DNA of 33,414 nucleotides from an uncultured Lachnospiraceae bacterium (GCA_947172645.1 CAMWBY010000029.1:1-33414), one strand, 5' to 3'; counted from the stretch's first letter, positions 1-8,693 are shown. Made by a program: numbers and translations. The notes: generated from the sequence alone by a model not told the origin.

Positions 1-51
1 CGACCTCCTGGTCCCAAACCAGGCGCTCTAGCCAAGCTGAGCCACACCCCG
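1..51 (-). tRNA. tRNA-Pro (TGG), 3' part cut by window edge
   Basis: Read on the minus strand, the sequence starts CGGGGTGTGGCTCAG and has an anticodon arm CTGGTTTGGGACCAG with TGG in the loop, which gives proline. The T-arm and the 3' acceptor strand lie outside the window. A sigma-A-like promoter sits just upstream. Confidence 0.93.
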
Positions 52-92
52 AAAAAAGCACCTGAGAGCGTTCCATTCACAACGCAAGATAA

Positions 93-121
93 ATTGTAAT
101 ATATATCTATCTGTTTGTCAA
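93..121 (-). promoter_or_regulatory. Promoter of tRNA-Pro
   Basis: On the minus strand TTGACA (116-121) and TACAAT (93-98) are separated by 17 bp. The start site would fall about 35 bp before the mature tRNA. Seen directly; activity is inferred. Confidence 0.75.
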
Positions 122-153
122 CCGCTTTTTTGTATTTTATGCATCTATTTATT

Positions 154-636
154 TTACGTCACATAATTAATCGTATAATGAGCCTCGCCCTTCCTGTCAA
201 TCTCCATAATAATATAGCTTGGCTTGCGGTTCTCCTGTCGCGGATAACTGATACTGCCCGGATTAATCAATGTCACGTCCTTCCCGATATCCACTACCGG
301 CTTGTGGGTATGCCCACACATGACGATATCCACTTCCCGTATTCTCGCTTCCTGCTTAATCACTTCACTGTTCATGGCAATATAATAATTATGCCCATGA
401 GTCAGCCACACTCTATATCCGCCAATCATAAATTCTTTCTCCCGAGGCAGCCTGGAGAAAAAATCATTGTTGCCCTGCACCATCTCCACCGGACAGCCCG
501 CCGCCTCGGAAATCAGAAGTTCGCTTCCTTCTACATCGCCGCAGTGAACCACCATATCAAGAGGACCTGTTTTGTCTACCACCTTCAAAAAATTTGTATT
601 ATAACGATGAGTATCGCTTACAATCAATATTTTCAT
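154..636 (-). CDS. YfcE/MJ0936-family metallophosphoesterase
   Basis: A 160-residue cytosolic calcineurin-like phosphoesterase of the short YfcE/MJ0936 type; members hydrolyse phosphodiesters with a two-metal centre. The metal-binding motifs appear in order: SDTHR near the N-terminus, HCGDVEG around residue 31, QGNNDFF around 54, LTHGH around 78 and CGHTHKP around 107. Length is normal for the family. It begins only 3 nt after the rdgB stop codon, with an AAGGA sequence inside the end of rdgB, so the two genes are probably translationally coupled. The rdgB-yfcE pairing is common in clostridia. The natural substrate is unknown. The family call is firm. Confidence 0.93.
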   Translation of the reverse strand: MKILIVSDTHRYNTNFLKVVDKTGPLDMVVHCGDVEGSELLISEAAGCPVEMVQGNNDFFSRLPREKEFMIGGYRVWLTHGHNYYIAMNSEVIKQEARIREVDIVMCGHTHKPVVDIGKDVTLINPGSISYPRQENRKPSYIIMEIDRKGEAHYTINYVT

Positions 637-639
637 ATG

Positions 640-1239
640 CTATTTAATCCTTTTCCTCAGTTCCTCTTTCATCGCCTCAAGCGCCCTGCATCTGTGGCTA
701 ATCCGGTTTTTCTGCTCTTCGCTAAGCTGCGCCGTAGTACATCCATATTCCGGCACGTAGAAGATAGGATCATAACCGAATCCGTTCTCCCCTTCTTCCT
801 GGTAACCTATCCTGCCCTCAATCGTGCCGAGAGTGGTGATGATTTCCCCATCAGGCATAACCGCCGCTATGGCGCACACAAATCTTGCCGTTCGCTTTTC
901 ATCCGGAACTCCTTCTAACCGCTCAATCAGGTTCTTGCTCTTGTCGCTAAAAGATGTATCCTCTCCAAGATATCTGGCTGAATAAATTCCCGGTTCCTTA
1001 TTCAGATAATCAATTTCCAATCCGGAATCATCCGCCAACACAATTGCATCCGTATGCACAGCAACCGCCTTCGCCTTGATAACGGCGTTCTCCTCAAAAG
1101 TCGAACCATCCTCTTCTATATCTATGTCAATCCCTGCTTCTTTCATGGAAAAAATCTCTAAATCCATGTCTTTGAGAATATCCCTGATTTCACGCATTTT
1201 ACCGGAATTACCGGTTGCAAATATAATTTTATGTCCCAT
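640..1239 (-). CDS. rdgB: XTP/dITP diphosphatase (RdgB/HAM1)
   Basis: House-cleaning pyrophosphatase that converts XTP, dITP and ITP to the monophosphate plus pyrophosphate, keeping deaminated purines out of DNA and RNA. The 199 residues match the family's usual length. Visible motifs are FATGNSGK at residues 7-14, LADDSGLEID in the first half, GENGFGYDPIF in the second half and NRISHR near the C-terminus. The residue after SHR is Cys, where Gly is usual. ATG start with a GAGGAAAG-like site upstream. It is followed directly by the yfcE-like gene and lies 81 bp after the amidase-fold gene, in an operon-like order. Confidence 0.96.
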   Translation of the reverse strand: MGHKIIFATGNSGKMREIRDILKDMDLEIFSMKEAGIDIDIEEDGSTFEENAVIKAKAVAVHTDAIVLADDSGLEIDYLNKEPGIYSARYLGEDTSFSDKSKNLIERLEGVPDEKRTARFVCAIAAVMPDGEIITTLGTIEGRIGYQEEGENGFGYDPIFYVPEYGCTTAQLSEEQKNRISHRCRALEAMKEELRKRIK

Positions 1240-1320
1240 AGCCTATTTCTTTCCTCTTTGTTTTTCCGGTACGTCAACATCCGTATCCGTCTGCAGAACC
1301 AATCGAAATCCGAACATTAA

Positions 1321-2409
1321 TTACTCAGGCAGCTTCTCCTCATAAGCCTTGACAACCGCCTGATAGATTCCTTCCGCAATGCGCTGTATATAATCGTCAC
1401 GCTGCAACAGGATAAATTCCTGTCCGTTCGTCAAATAACCGACTTTCACGGCCGCCGCGGGCACCGTCGCATCGCTGATAACGGTGTCCTGTTCGGTCGC
1501 CTCCAAAAGCCCGTTCGCTTTCCCGCTGATTGCCGTCACCACTTCACGCTCTAACAAATCCGCAAGCTCTACACTGCCAAATCCAGGGATGAAAAACAAA
1601 CTGTTATAAACCGTCTCCGTGCCATACTGCTTCGAGCTTTGGGCGCTGCCCGCCTCTATGCGTATCAACATGTCCGCCTTCGTCGCCGATGCCAGCTTCA
1701 CGCGGCTCTCCGCACTGGGATTGCTGTCGTCCATTCTAGTATAATATACTTTGATATCCGTTCCGTCCAGCTTTTCTTTCAATGCCTTGGCAACTTTCAG
1801 CGTAATGTCTTTCGCCTGGACGCCCTCCACTGTGACCCCTGCCTCTTCCATGCCATATGCCGGGTCGATGACAATAATCTTATCATACACCTCTTTCGGC
1901 GCCACAAATTCCACATACAGCGTATTATCCTCAAAAATACTGTGGTATTCATACACGTCCGTCAGTTTAAACTGTAGACAGATTCTGTTTTTCTCAACAT
2001 CAAAATGGCCGCCCAACACGTCTTTACAGTTGCCATAGACGCCGTTTTCCTCATAAAATTCAGCCAGCCCGTCCATCTCTTTCGGTTCGATACTCACCCA
2101 CAATTCCCTGTCCATATAGTGGTTCTCAATCGTCACTTCCTCCACCCGGACGCTCTCCGGCATTGGAATGCAGAAATAATTCGTATTAAGATTGGCCCTG
2201 TACGAAGAATCCAGTGTGATGCTGTTTTCATCCTCTATCACCTTGCTCTCTTCATTGCCCACCGCTGCCTGAACGACTTCATCCTGCGCCACATCCGCCA
2301 CCACAATAATCTTATTGGCGGAATAATAGAGCATGACACTCATCGCCGTTGCCACAAATACAAAACAATACGTTGCCATTCTTTTCATTAGTCTATTCTG
2401 TTGTAACAT
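1321..2409 (-). CDS. Membrane-anchored amidase_3-fold protein, probable pseudoenzyme
   Basis: A 362-residue protein with one N-terminal membrane segment (about residues 12-32), an AMIN-like beta-rich stretch (about 60-170) and a C-terminal N-acetylmuramoyl-L-alanine amidase (amidase_3) fold from about 177. Active amidases carry a zinc site of DPGHGG, EKD, SIHAN and a late catalytic Glu in VExGF. Here these read DPAYG (182-186, His to Tyr), QAKDI (Ala199 at the Glu position), RIEAG (His to Glu252) and VKVGY (Lys at 322). All four key residues therefore appear to be gone while the fold is kept. I infer a peptidoglycan-binding or regulatory role rather than hydrolysis. ATG start with GGGAG upstream; 33 bp after the methyltransferase gene. 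Confidence 0.85.
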   Translation of the reverse strand: MLQQNRLMKRMATYCFVFVATAMSVMLYYSANKIIVVADVAQDEVVQAAVGNEESKVIEDENSITLDSSYRANLNTNYFCIPMPESVRVEEVTIENHYMDRELWVSIEPKEMDGLAEFYEENGVYGNCKDVLGGHFDVEKNRICLQFKLTDVYEYHSIFEDNTLYVEFVAPKEVYDKIIVIDPAYGMEEAGVTVEGVQAKDITLKVAKALKEKLDGTDIKVYYTRMDDSNPSAESRVKLASATKADMLIRIEAGSAQSSKQYGTETVYNSLFFIPGFGSVELADLLEREVVTAISGKANGLLEATEQDTVISDATVPAAAVKVGYLTNGQEFILLQRDDYIQRIAEGIYQAVVKAYEEKLPE

Positions 2410-2442
2410 TTTCCCTTACTCCCCTTTTAACACATAAACGCC

Positions 2443-3597
2443 CTATTTCCCCGGCTTCTTCCCTCCAGGCTTCGGTCCCATAAACTGATAAAAATAGGTT
2501 TTCATCATTCCGTTATAAATCTTCCTGTTTTTGTCCGCCTTTCTTCCGATTGCCTGCTCCGCCTGGTCATAAGCCGTAATCAGATACATAGACCAACTGT
2601 CCAACATCCGGTATCTTTCCCCAATCATACCGTAAAGCTGCGGCAGCTCTTTCTTATCCTCAAGCCGCTCCCCGTAAGGCGGATTTGTAATGATAAAGCC
2701 GTACTTCTTCGGATGGCTTAGCTGCTCCGCGCCTCTGCGCTGAAAATGAATCATATGCTCCACGCCCGCAAGCTTTGCATTTTCCCTGGCAATGGACACC
2801 ATGCTGTCATCAATATCATATCCCTGGATATCTGTCTCCACATCCATGTTCACTCTTGATTCCGCTTCATCCACCGCCCGGTACCAACACTTTCTGTCCA
2901 CAATATGCGTCCAGTCTTCCGCTGTAAATCCCCGGTTCATTCCCGGCGCAATATTGGCTGCCATCATTGCCGCCTCGATTGGAATTGTCCCGCTGCCGCA
3001 GAAAGGGTCTACCAGAATGCGGTCGCTCTTCCATGGCGTCAGCATAATAAGCGCCGCCGCAAGATTCTCCGCTATAGGCGCTTTCGCCGTCAGCTTCCGA
3101 TAACCGCGCTTATGCAGGGAATCACCCGTAGTGTCAAGCCCGACCGTCACTTCGTCTTTTTTCAGGAAAACCCGCACCGGATACGGCGCGCCGTCCTCCT
3201 GAAACCAGTCGGCATGGTATGTCCCCTTCATGCTCTCTACCATTGCCTTTTTCATGATAGACTGGATATCGGACGGACTAAACAGCTTGCTTTTTACGCT
3301 TGCCGCTTTCGTCACCCAAAATTTGCCATCCTGCGGTATGTAATCTCCCCATGCAATCGCCCTGGTTCCCTGGAAAAGTTCTTCGAAGGTTTCCGCATGG
3401 AAACTTCCCACTTTAAGCAGAACCCTCTCTGCCGTCCGTAGGAAAATATTGGCGCGGCATAGTGCCTGCGCGTCCCCGGCAAAGGTCACCCTTCCGTCCT
3501 CAACCGAGACAATCTGCAAACCTAAGTCCGCGATTTCTTTTTTCAAAACCGCCTCCAAACCAAAGTGGCATGGTGCAATATATTCCATTTTCTCCAT
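2443..3597 (-). CDS. THUMP-domain class I SAM-dependent RNA methyltransferase (RlmL/YpsC-like)
   Basis: Probable rRNA guanine-N2 methyltransferase of the YpsC/RlmL-N group. It has an N-terminal ferredoxin-like/THUMP region (about 1-155) and a Rossmann methyltransferase domain with the SAM motif DPFCGSGTIPIEA and the catalytic motif TNPPYGERL. An in-frame ATG lies 63 nt further upstream (3660) but has no ribosome-binding site and would add a non-conserved, basic tail. The ATG at 3597 has AGAGG five bases before it and starts MEKMEYIAPCHFGLEAVLKK, the usual beginning of the family, so I chose it (384 residues). It is the first gene of the leftmost minus-strand run, next to the cassette boundary. 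The exact rRNA target is not visible. Confidence 0.9.
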   Translation of the reverse strand: MEKMEYIAPCHFGLEAVLKKEIADLGLQIVSVEDGRVTFAGDAQALCRANIFLRTAERVLLKVGSFHAETFEELFQGTRAIAWGDYIPQDGKFWVTKAASVKSKLFSPSDIQSIMKKAMVESMKGTYHADWFQEDGAPYPVRVFLKKDEVTVGLDTTGDSLHKRGYRKLTAKAPIAENLAAALIMLTPWKSDRILVDPFCGSGTIPIEAAMMAANIAPGMNRGFTAEDWTHIVDRKCWYRAVDEAESRVNMDVETDIQGYDIDDSMVSIARENAKLAGVEHMIHFQRRGAEQLSHPKKYGFIITNPPYGERLEDKKELPQLYGMIGERYRMLDSWSMYLITAYDQAEQAIGRKADKNRKIYNGMMKTYFYQFMGPKPGGKKPGK

Positions 3598-3643
3598 ATA
3601 AACCTCTGTATCGCTCCTTCTCGCTCGCGGGCTTCGCCCTATC

Positions 3644-3698
3644 ATAATGCAATCTAACAAAATCGTCAGCTAGCTGCCGTTTTGTTATCTTACATTAT
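3644..3698. repeat. Long inverted repeat in the methyltransferase leader
   Basis: Two 19-nt arms (3644-3662 and 3680-3698) match at 16 positions and enclose a loop containing the perfect palindrome CAGCTAGCTG. On the minus strand a second small hairpin, GGGCGAAGCCC, follows. It lies between the cassette repeat and the methyltransferase start and could be a leader structure or an interspersed palindromic element. There is no T-run on the minus strand, so it is not an obvious terminator. Confidence 0.6.
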
Positions 3699-3751
3699 GG
3701 CACTGCTCATTGCCTACGCGTACATTTTATACCAAAGTGGCTTAAATAACA

Positions 3752-3810
3752 ATCGCAAAAAACGGTATAGCCAAAAATGACCATACCGTTTTCTGCTTAA
3801 GCATTATGAA
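3752..3810 (-). repeat. 59-bp direct repeat, left copy
   Basis: Identical over 59 bp to 10765-10823 in the same orientation; the flanking bases differ on both sides. It lies 20 bp downstream of the stop codon of the last cassette gene. The two copies are exactly 7013 bp apart and bracket the whole radical SAM/glycosyltransferase locus. Confidence 0.95.
3757..3792 (-). terminator. Intrinsic terminator of the cassette operon
   Basis: On the minus strand CGGTATGGTCA pairs with TGGCTATACCG around a four-T loop, with two G-U pairs. It is extended by AAAA/TTTT and ends in a run of six T. It is contained in the 59-bp repeat. Confidence 0.85.
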
Positions 3811-3830
3811 TGGATACCATTATTCGTTTT

Positions 3831-4961
3831 TTAACCATGCTTTTTTGTATGTATGAAATCATTATTCATATAGAAGCCTTCTCCCAATACTCCCACATCA
3901 TCCTGGCGCAAACCATTTTTCCACAATGAGTAAGTAAAAGACAGTTGGTCTCTTGCAGAGTGTACATAAACTTCTCTCCACCAATCACGCATCACTTTTC
4001 GGCACAAATCATTATGGTTCTCACGGACAAGCATACTACATTCAAATCCCCCGTATCCTCTGGGCATTTTTTGTTGCAGATACTTGCACATCTGATTTTT
4101 TATTAAAACCTCCGAATCTCTTTGATACTTAATGCACCTGATTGCCTCTATATACAGGCATTGCTGTGTGAGATGTTTATGGCACGCAATGCCGCTGCGC
4201 CCTAACTTTAAAATATAGTCGCTGATATCACGCTTCGGCAATGCATTGCCGTCTATGTATATGGAATACCGGTAGTTTGAAAACAGAATGTCTCCATTGA
4301 TTTTGCAAAACCTATTGCGTCTGACATTATCCTTTACATAGGTGGGAATCACTTCGCTAGCGTCTACCCATATATAATGGCTGATATTATCCGGTTTTTT
4401 ATCAGAAATTAAAAAGTAATCGCAGTTTTGCGCTATATATTCTGCTTCCCGAAAATCATCATAATCTCCTGTAATGCATGTGTAAATCGCAGTATCCTTC
4501 CCATGCTCATTCCTGATACACGGATAATTGTGCGCATCCATGCCCACTGTATTGGTTCTGTCCTCTTCCCCGGATGTATGCCTATATAATTCTTCCTTAA
4601 AATAATGGTCGACTATCCTATCTAACGAGCATATCTCAGGATACGTTATCATGAGGCTAATACCCTTTTCCCTCAACTGGCTTTTTATTTCTTCCGCCAG
4701 ACGGTTACCTGCCATGATAAAATAAGCATGCTCCCTCTCCTCCTCAATTTCTTCTATTGGTTTACAGCGAATGCCTTCTATGATTTCACGTCCCCACTTA
4801 GCCGAATCATTGTCAGAATAACAATCTGCCTTGATATCCAATATCCGCAAAAAATCATATCCGAAGTTTACGCCAATTTTACCCGCGCCAAAGATACACG
4901 CAGGTATGTCCTTTTCTTTTATGTATTGTATCTCTCTTAATATCTCTTTTTGCGTTCTCAT
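3831..4961 (-). CDS. Rossmann-module plus DUF616 (TOD1/MUCI70-like) glycosyltransferase
   Basis: Last gene of the cassette operon. Residues about 18-110 form a small Rossmann-like module beginning PACIFGAGKIGVNFGYDFL, of the same kind as in the four other cassette proteins. From about residue 150 to the end it matches the DUF616 pattern: AIYTCITGDYDDFREAE, then DYFLISDKKP, YSIYIDGNALPKRDI and CSMLVRENHN. DUF616 is related to plant TOD1/MUCI70 glycosyltransferases. Likely role: sugar transfer to a surface glycan. A longer frame begins with TTG at 4997, but the ATG at 4961 has AAGGA seven bases upstream and is preferred (376 residues). Substrate unknown. Confidence 0.82.
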   Translation of the reverse strand: MRTQKEILREIQYIKEKDIPACIFGAGKIGVNFGYDFLRILDIKADCYSDNDSAKWGREIIEGIRCKPIEEIEEEREHAYFIMAGNRLAEEIKSQLREKGISLMITYPEICSLDRIVDHYFKEELYRHTSGEEDRTNTVGMDAHNYPCIRNEHGKDTAIYTCITGDYDDFREAEYIAQNCDYFLISDKKPDNISHYIWVDASEVIPTYVKDNVRRNRFCKINGDILFSNYRYSIYIDGNALPKRDISDYILKLGRSGIACHKHLTQQCLYIEAIRCIKYQRDSEVLIKNQMCKYLQQKMPRGYGGFECSMLVRENHNDLCRKVMRDWWREVYVHSARDQLSFTYSLWKNGLRQDDVGVLGEGFYMNNDFIHTKKHG

Positions 4962-5007
4962 TCCGCTTTCCTTCACAATGCTTACAGCATCGCACAAGGT
5001 GCTCCAT

Positions 5008-6152
5008 CTACAGCCATTCTTCTATATTCTTTTCTGTCCGCCCCCATTCCATTGCCTCCCGTTTATCAAAGTTATTGCAATATCTGCAAAAAGGAATCGG
5101 TTTTGCCAGTTTTGCTAACACTTCTTCTCTTGAAGCCGCTTCGTATATATCGATATAATCTTCTTCCGACACCTCTAAGTGTTGTCCAAAAAAACGATTG
5201 AATTTATGAATGGCCGCCGGCCTTGTGCATGTAAACAATTTACCGTTTTTTAGTTTAATACAGTTATTGGCCTCTCTGCAATTGACAAAATTCCTGTCAA
5301 TATCCTGACTTCCTTCCAAATCCAGGCCCAGATTAATCATGAATTTAAAATCCTCAGACGTCCCAAAAAATTCAAAATCCACCTTCTCCCTGCAAGCTTT
5401 ATCCACTATTTTCTGATAGTCCACGGAAATAGGATATTTTGTCACAATAAGTGAAATTTTGTTTTTCCTGCATGCATCCCAAAATTCCTCATCGCATTTT
5501 AATAAGAGTATGCCATTTGTAAACAAAGATATTTTCCCGACAGGAAAATACTCCCTTGCAATCCCTATACATTCCGTAATCCTGGGATGCAGCAAAGGCT
5601 CCCCGCCAATCAAATAAATACGTTCGCATATACCTTCAAATAATTCCCCCAGTCTTTTAAAATCCCGGCGCATCTTCTCCGGTGCAATATACTCTTCTTC
5701 TGCTATACATGAAAATTGCGAACAGCATTTACAGTTCAAGTTGCAATGTTCGGCAATATCCACCTCAAATTGCAGTTTTTTCAGTGGCCGCAATTTGTCC
5801 GCCTGCCCCTTCTTTGTCAAAAAATCCTGGGTTTCTCCCGTCACGCCAAGCATTATCCGTTCATCCGATACGCCTAATTCCACAAGCTGACGGCGGATGC
5901 CGTTTTTATGCATAAGGCTGGAAATCAAAAACACTGCTTCCGGAAACAGGCTAACCGCCGATTCAACCGAAAGCACTTCATAGTCATTCATCTTTCCCTG
6001 CTTTTTGCGGGAATTATCACAGACGATTATGCTTTTATCTTCATAGGCCGCCTTAAGAAGCCGAAACAAATATATCCCGGCGTCACCCCCCCCCCGACTA
6101 TCACTATGGCGCTTTCTCTTTCCGCAATCCCAATAAGTTCCCTGTCAGTCAT
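5008..6152 (-). CDS. Rossmann-module radical SAM protein, frameshifted at a G10 tract (candidate phase-variable gene)
   Basis: Translation from the ATG at 6152 (GGAGG six bases upstream) gives MTDRELIGIAERES followed by AIVIVGGG. It then runs off frame at the G10 tract (C10 at 6086-6095 on the plus strand) and stops after about 40 codons. In the other frame the sequence continues GDAGIYLFRLLKAAYEDKSI, exactly what should follow a Rossmann GGGDAG loop. A tract of 8 or 11 G would restore one 380-381 residue protein. The remainder has the radical SAM cluster motif CNLNCKCC and the GGEPLLHP motif. A C-terminal part with paired cysteines (CREANNC, FCRYC) suggests an auxiliary cluster. Either phase-OFF, or damaged by mutation or assembly error. 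The frame below the tract is 5008-6069. Confidence 0.82.
6086..6095. repeat. Homopolymer C10 (G10 on the coding strand)
   Basis: A run of ten identical bases at codons for the glycine-rich nucleotide-binding loop of the radical SAM gene. Tract length determines whether the 5' and 3' halves of the gene are in one frame. G/C runs of this length are known hot spots for slipped-strand mispairing in phase-variable surface-modification genes. Confidence 0.9.
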
Positions 6153-6187
6153 CGTATACCTCCATGCCACCAATCCAATGTTTTTTG

Positions 6188-7354
6188 CTATCCCACACTA
6201 AATGCATCGCAATAGACGCAATGTTCCCACTGACTCCTGCCAACAAACAATGCCTCCCTGACCTGCCGGAATTTTTTTCCATACCAAACGTCAACCAGGC
6301 CCTCTTTCGTCAAGTCGCCCAATGTATTTTTACCCAATGGGTCATTACAGCATAACGAGACCTTTCCGTCCGGCCTTACAATCATCTGCTTAAAGGGCAG
6401 TACACACGTACTGTCCGCATATTTCACCATATCCGCCCGGTTAGGCGCATCGCCGCCCCTGCTTGACAAAATCTCGTTTGGTTTCCTCAAAATAACAATC
6501 ACCTTATTGCGCAGTTCTTCATTTGTCTCACAGTACTGCACTATCTTTTGACTGTTAGGAATCAACTGTAATTCCTGGTTATAATTATCGATAATTAACT
6601 CGTCCAAAAGCGGCAGTAACTGCTTGCACTTCTCCAATGACAAAAGTGTGCCGTTCGTAAACATGAACAGCCAAGCCTCCGGAAGCCTGCTGCGGCAATG
6701 CCGGTACAAATCTATAATCCGGTCGTCAAGCATCGGTTCGTTGTTAGAAAACAGCGCAATTCTGCCGTCATATTTTAACCCGGCCAGTTCATCTATTATT
6801 TTTTCAAATAACTCCCGGGACATAACCTTTTTTTCCCGCGAATCTGCCTGTGAATTAATCGGGCAGAATGAACATATACCATTACACCTGTTTATGGTCT
6901 CTATCTCTATGTGGCTGAACATAGGGACGTCCTTATAGAGTCGATTGACTTCTTCCCTGATTGATTTCATAAGCGGATTGTTTTTTGTTATTTCATTATA
7001 TGCTTTCTCGGATACTTCCCCGCCGCTGCCGTCTTCATAGGGATTCAGCACAAGCTCTGTAGTCGGATAATATCTCTTGCCATTGCTTAGGAAATATATT
7101 TCATAATGGCGGATTCCCATATCCTTTAACTGATTTTCTATCTCCTTATGATGCCTGCTTGCAATCACAATATGATACGTCCCTTCTTTATTTATCTCTG
7201 TCATCCGTTCGGGAGATATCACCGGAATCCCAAGTATATATGTATTTTGTTTTACTTTATTATTATCAACAAAATATCTGATATTTTCTTTCCCATAATG
7301 TTTCACGGCCGCTTTTCCATAGTTCCCCGCGCCAAATAATATGATATTCTTCAT
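6188..7354 (-). CDS. Rossmann-module radical SAM/SPASM protein
   Basis: 388 residues. The N-terminus (1-90) is a Rossmann-like module starting MKNIILFGAGNYGKAAVKHYG. The radical SAM core has the [4Fe-4S] motif CNGICSFC (Cys157, Cys161, Cys164). A SPASM-type C-terminal region carries CVLPFKQMIVRPDGKVSLCC, then a NTLGDL segment and a terminal CVYCD, the usual arrangement for auxiliary iron-sulfur clusters. Related enzymes modify peptides or sugars by radical chemistry. The ATG at 7354 has GGGAG six bases upstream; an ATG at 7369 has none. The gene ends 35 bp before the frameshifted radical SAM gene. The leader from 7370 to 7460 holds a small GCTTTGC/GCAAAGC hairpin. Confidence 0.88.
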   Translation of the reverse strand: MKNIILFGAGNYGKAAVKHYGKENIRYFVDNNKVKQNTYILGIPVISPERMTEINKEGTYHIVIASRHHKEIENQLKDMGIRHYEIYFLSNGKRYYPTTELVLNPYEDGSGGEVSEKAYNEITKNNPLMKSIREEVNRLYKDVPMFSHIEIETINRCNGICSFCPINSQADSREKKVMSRELFEKIIDELAGLKYDGRIALFSNNEPMLDDRIIDLYRHCRSRLPEAWLFMFTNGTLLSLEKCKQLLPLLDELIIDNYNQELQLIPNSQKIVQYCETNEELRNKVIVILRKPNEILSSRGGDAPNRADMVKYADSTCVLPFKQMIVRPDGKVSLCCNDPLGKNTLGDLTKEGLVDVWYGKKFRQVREALFVGRSQWEHCVYCDAFSVG

Positions 7355-7460
7355 TACAATCTCCCACATATGTTTTTCACATCCATTTCATTCCCGAACG
7401 GCATACCGTGAAAATCAGTCGCTTTGCTAATGCAAAGCTGTAAATCTAAGATTTCCAAGA

Positions 7461-8675
7461 TTATAAAATCCTATCCAAATCATCCATACACATACTGCCA
7501 CTCTGCATCACGGCGATTTTCTCCTCCGGAACCCCTCTTGCAATTAAATCCTGTCTGATAGATTGTGAAATATGCGCCACCAACACAGCAACCACAATAA
7601 AATCAAAGGTTCTTTCCTGAATAACGGAAAGACTTTCTATCGAATGCCCGCTTCTCGGATTATCCATTCTTTTCTTATCGACCCATGCCACGATTTCATA
7701 CTGCGGATTTTCGTCAATGGCATTGACCATCTCAACACCGATATTGCCTGCGCCGTATAGTATAATCCTGCTGCCTTTTCTCACCTGAACATATGGAAAT
7801 AAATAATCCCTATAGTATCCATAAAGCTTCTTATAATTCGTAAGCAGCAAATTGTGATATGTATATTGTACCGCCACATTTAATACTTCATCACGGACTG
7901 CGCGCCCGTCCAATATCCGTCTCATCTGCCTGTAATAAAGGCAGGCATGGTTCTCATTCCAATTTGTCTTGCGGTAATTCGTCGAGCCCGCTCTCTGTAC
8001 ATAATGATAACTTGGCTCATGAATACATACAATCGATTTACTGTCAAGAATACAAGAGAAAATCGTTAAAATATCTTCTCCCCAGCATATATCACTATTT
8101 ATTTCCAACTGGTTTTTACAATAAATCTCTCTTCTGACACACCAAAGCCATTGACCAAACTCCATGCGTCTTTCCTGATAAAATCCGCTTTGTCCGGCAA
8201 ACTGCCTCATCAGGTTTATTGAGATTTCATCATCCTTATACACAGGTTGCGCAATTTCATAATGAATCGGAACAGACTCCTTTTCATATTCCTTATAGTG
8301 TCCTTCCATATATACCATATCCGGTAACGCCTTTAGTCCTGTCTCCACGAGATTCCGGAATCTGTTCTCATCTATCCAGTCGTCGCCGTCCACAGCAATC
8401 ACATAATTTCCGGTGGCGACTTCTGCTCCTGCTTTCCTCGCACTGACCAGTCCTCCATTTTTCTTATGGATGACACGTATCCGTTTATCTTTTTTTGCCA
8501 TCTCGTCACAAAACTGTCCGCTGCCGTCTGTGGAACCATCATCTACCAAAATGATTTCCAATTTTTTGTATGTCTGGCGGCATACGCTTCGGACGCAATT
8601 CTCTACATACCCTTTTACATTATAGACAGGGACAATGACGCTCAGCAAAATACCTTCCACATGTGGATTTTTCAC
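7461..8675 (-). CDS. Family 2 glycosyltransferase with C-terminal Rossmann module
   Basis: 404 residues. Residues 10-120 are a GT-A glycosyltransferase family 2 domain: LLSVIVPVYNVKGYVENCV, ILVDDGSTDGSG, GGLVSARKAG and the metal-binding AVDGDDW. A middle helical region (about 130-300) would form the acceptor site. From about residue 305 the chain has IILYGAGNIGVEMVNAI and a further Rossmann-like stretch, the same module found N-terminally in its neighbours. It starts with GTG; AAGGAG lies eight bases upstream and the preceding gene ends 18 bp away. Likely transfers a sugar onto a glycan made or tailored by this cluster; donor and acceptor cannot be read from sequence. Confidence 0.9.
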   Translation of the reverse strand: MKNPHVEGILLSVIVPVYNVKGYVENCVRSVCRQTYKKLEIILVDDGSTDGSGQFCDEMAKKDKRIRVIHKKNGGLVSARKAGAEVATGNYVIAVDGDDWIDENRFRNLVETGLKALPDMVYMEGHYKEYEKESVPIHYEIAQPVYKDDEISINLMRQFAGQSGFYQERRMEFGQWLWCVRREIYCKNQLEINSDICWGEDILTIFSCILDSKSIVCIHEPSYHYVQRAGSTNYRKTNWNENHACLYYRQMRRILDGRAVRDEVLNVAVQYTYHNLLLTNYKKLYGYYRDYLFPYVQVRKGSRIILYGAGNIGVEMVNAIDENPQYEIVAWVDKKRMDNPRSGHSIESLSVIQERTFDFIVVAVLVAHISQSIRQDLIARGVPEEKIAVMQSGSMCMDDLDRIL

Positions 8676-8693
8676 ACAGTTTACTCCTTATTT

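Noticed and set aside
115..918. 267-codon plus-strand frame opposite the rdgB and yfcE genes
   Set aside because: No ribosome-binding site and no motif; the minus-strand genes have full sets of family motifs.
5008..6069. Complete 353-residue radical SAM gene starting at TTG 6069
   Set aside because: That TTG lies in the middle of a Rossmann beta-alpha unit and has no ribosome-binding site. The natural start is the ATG at 6152 across the G tract.
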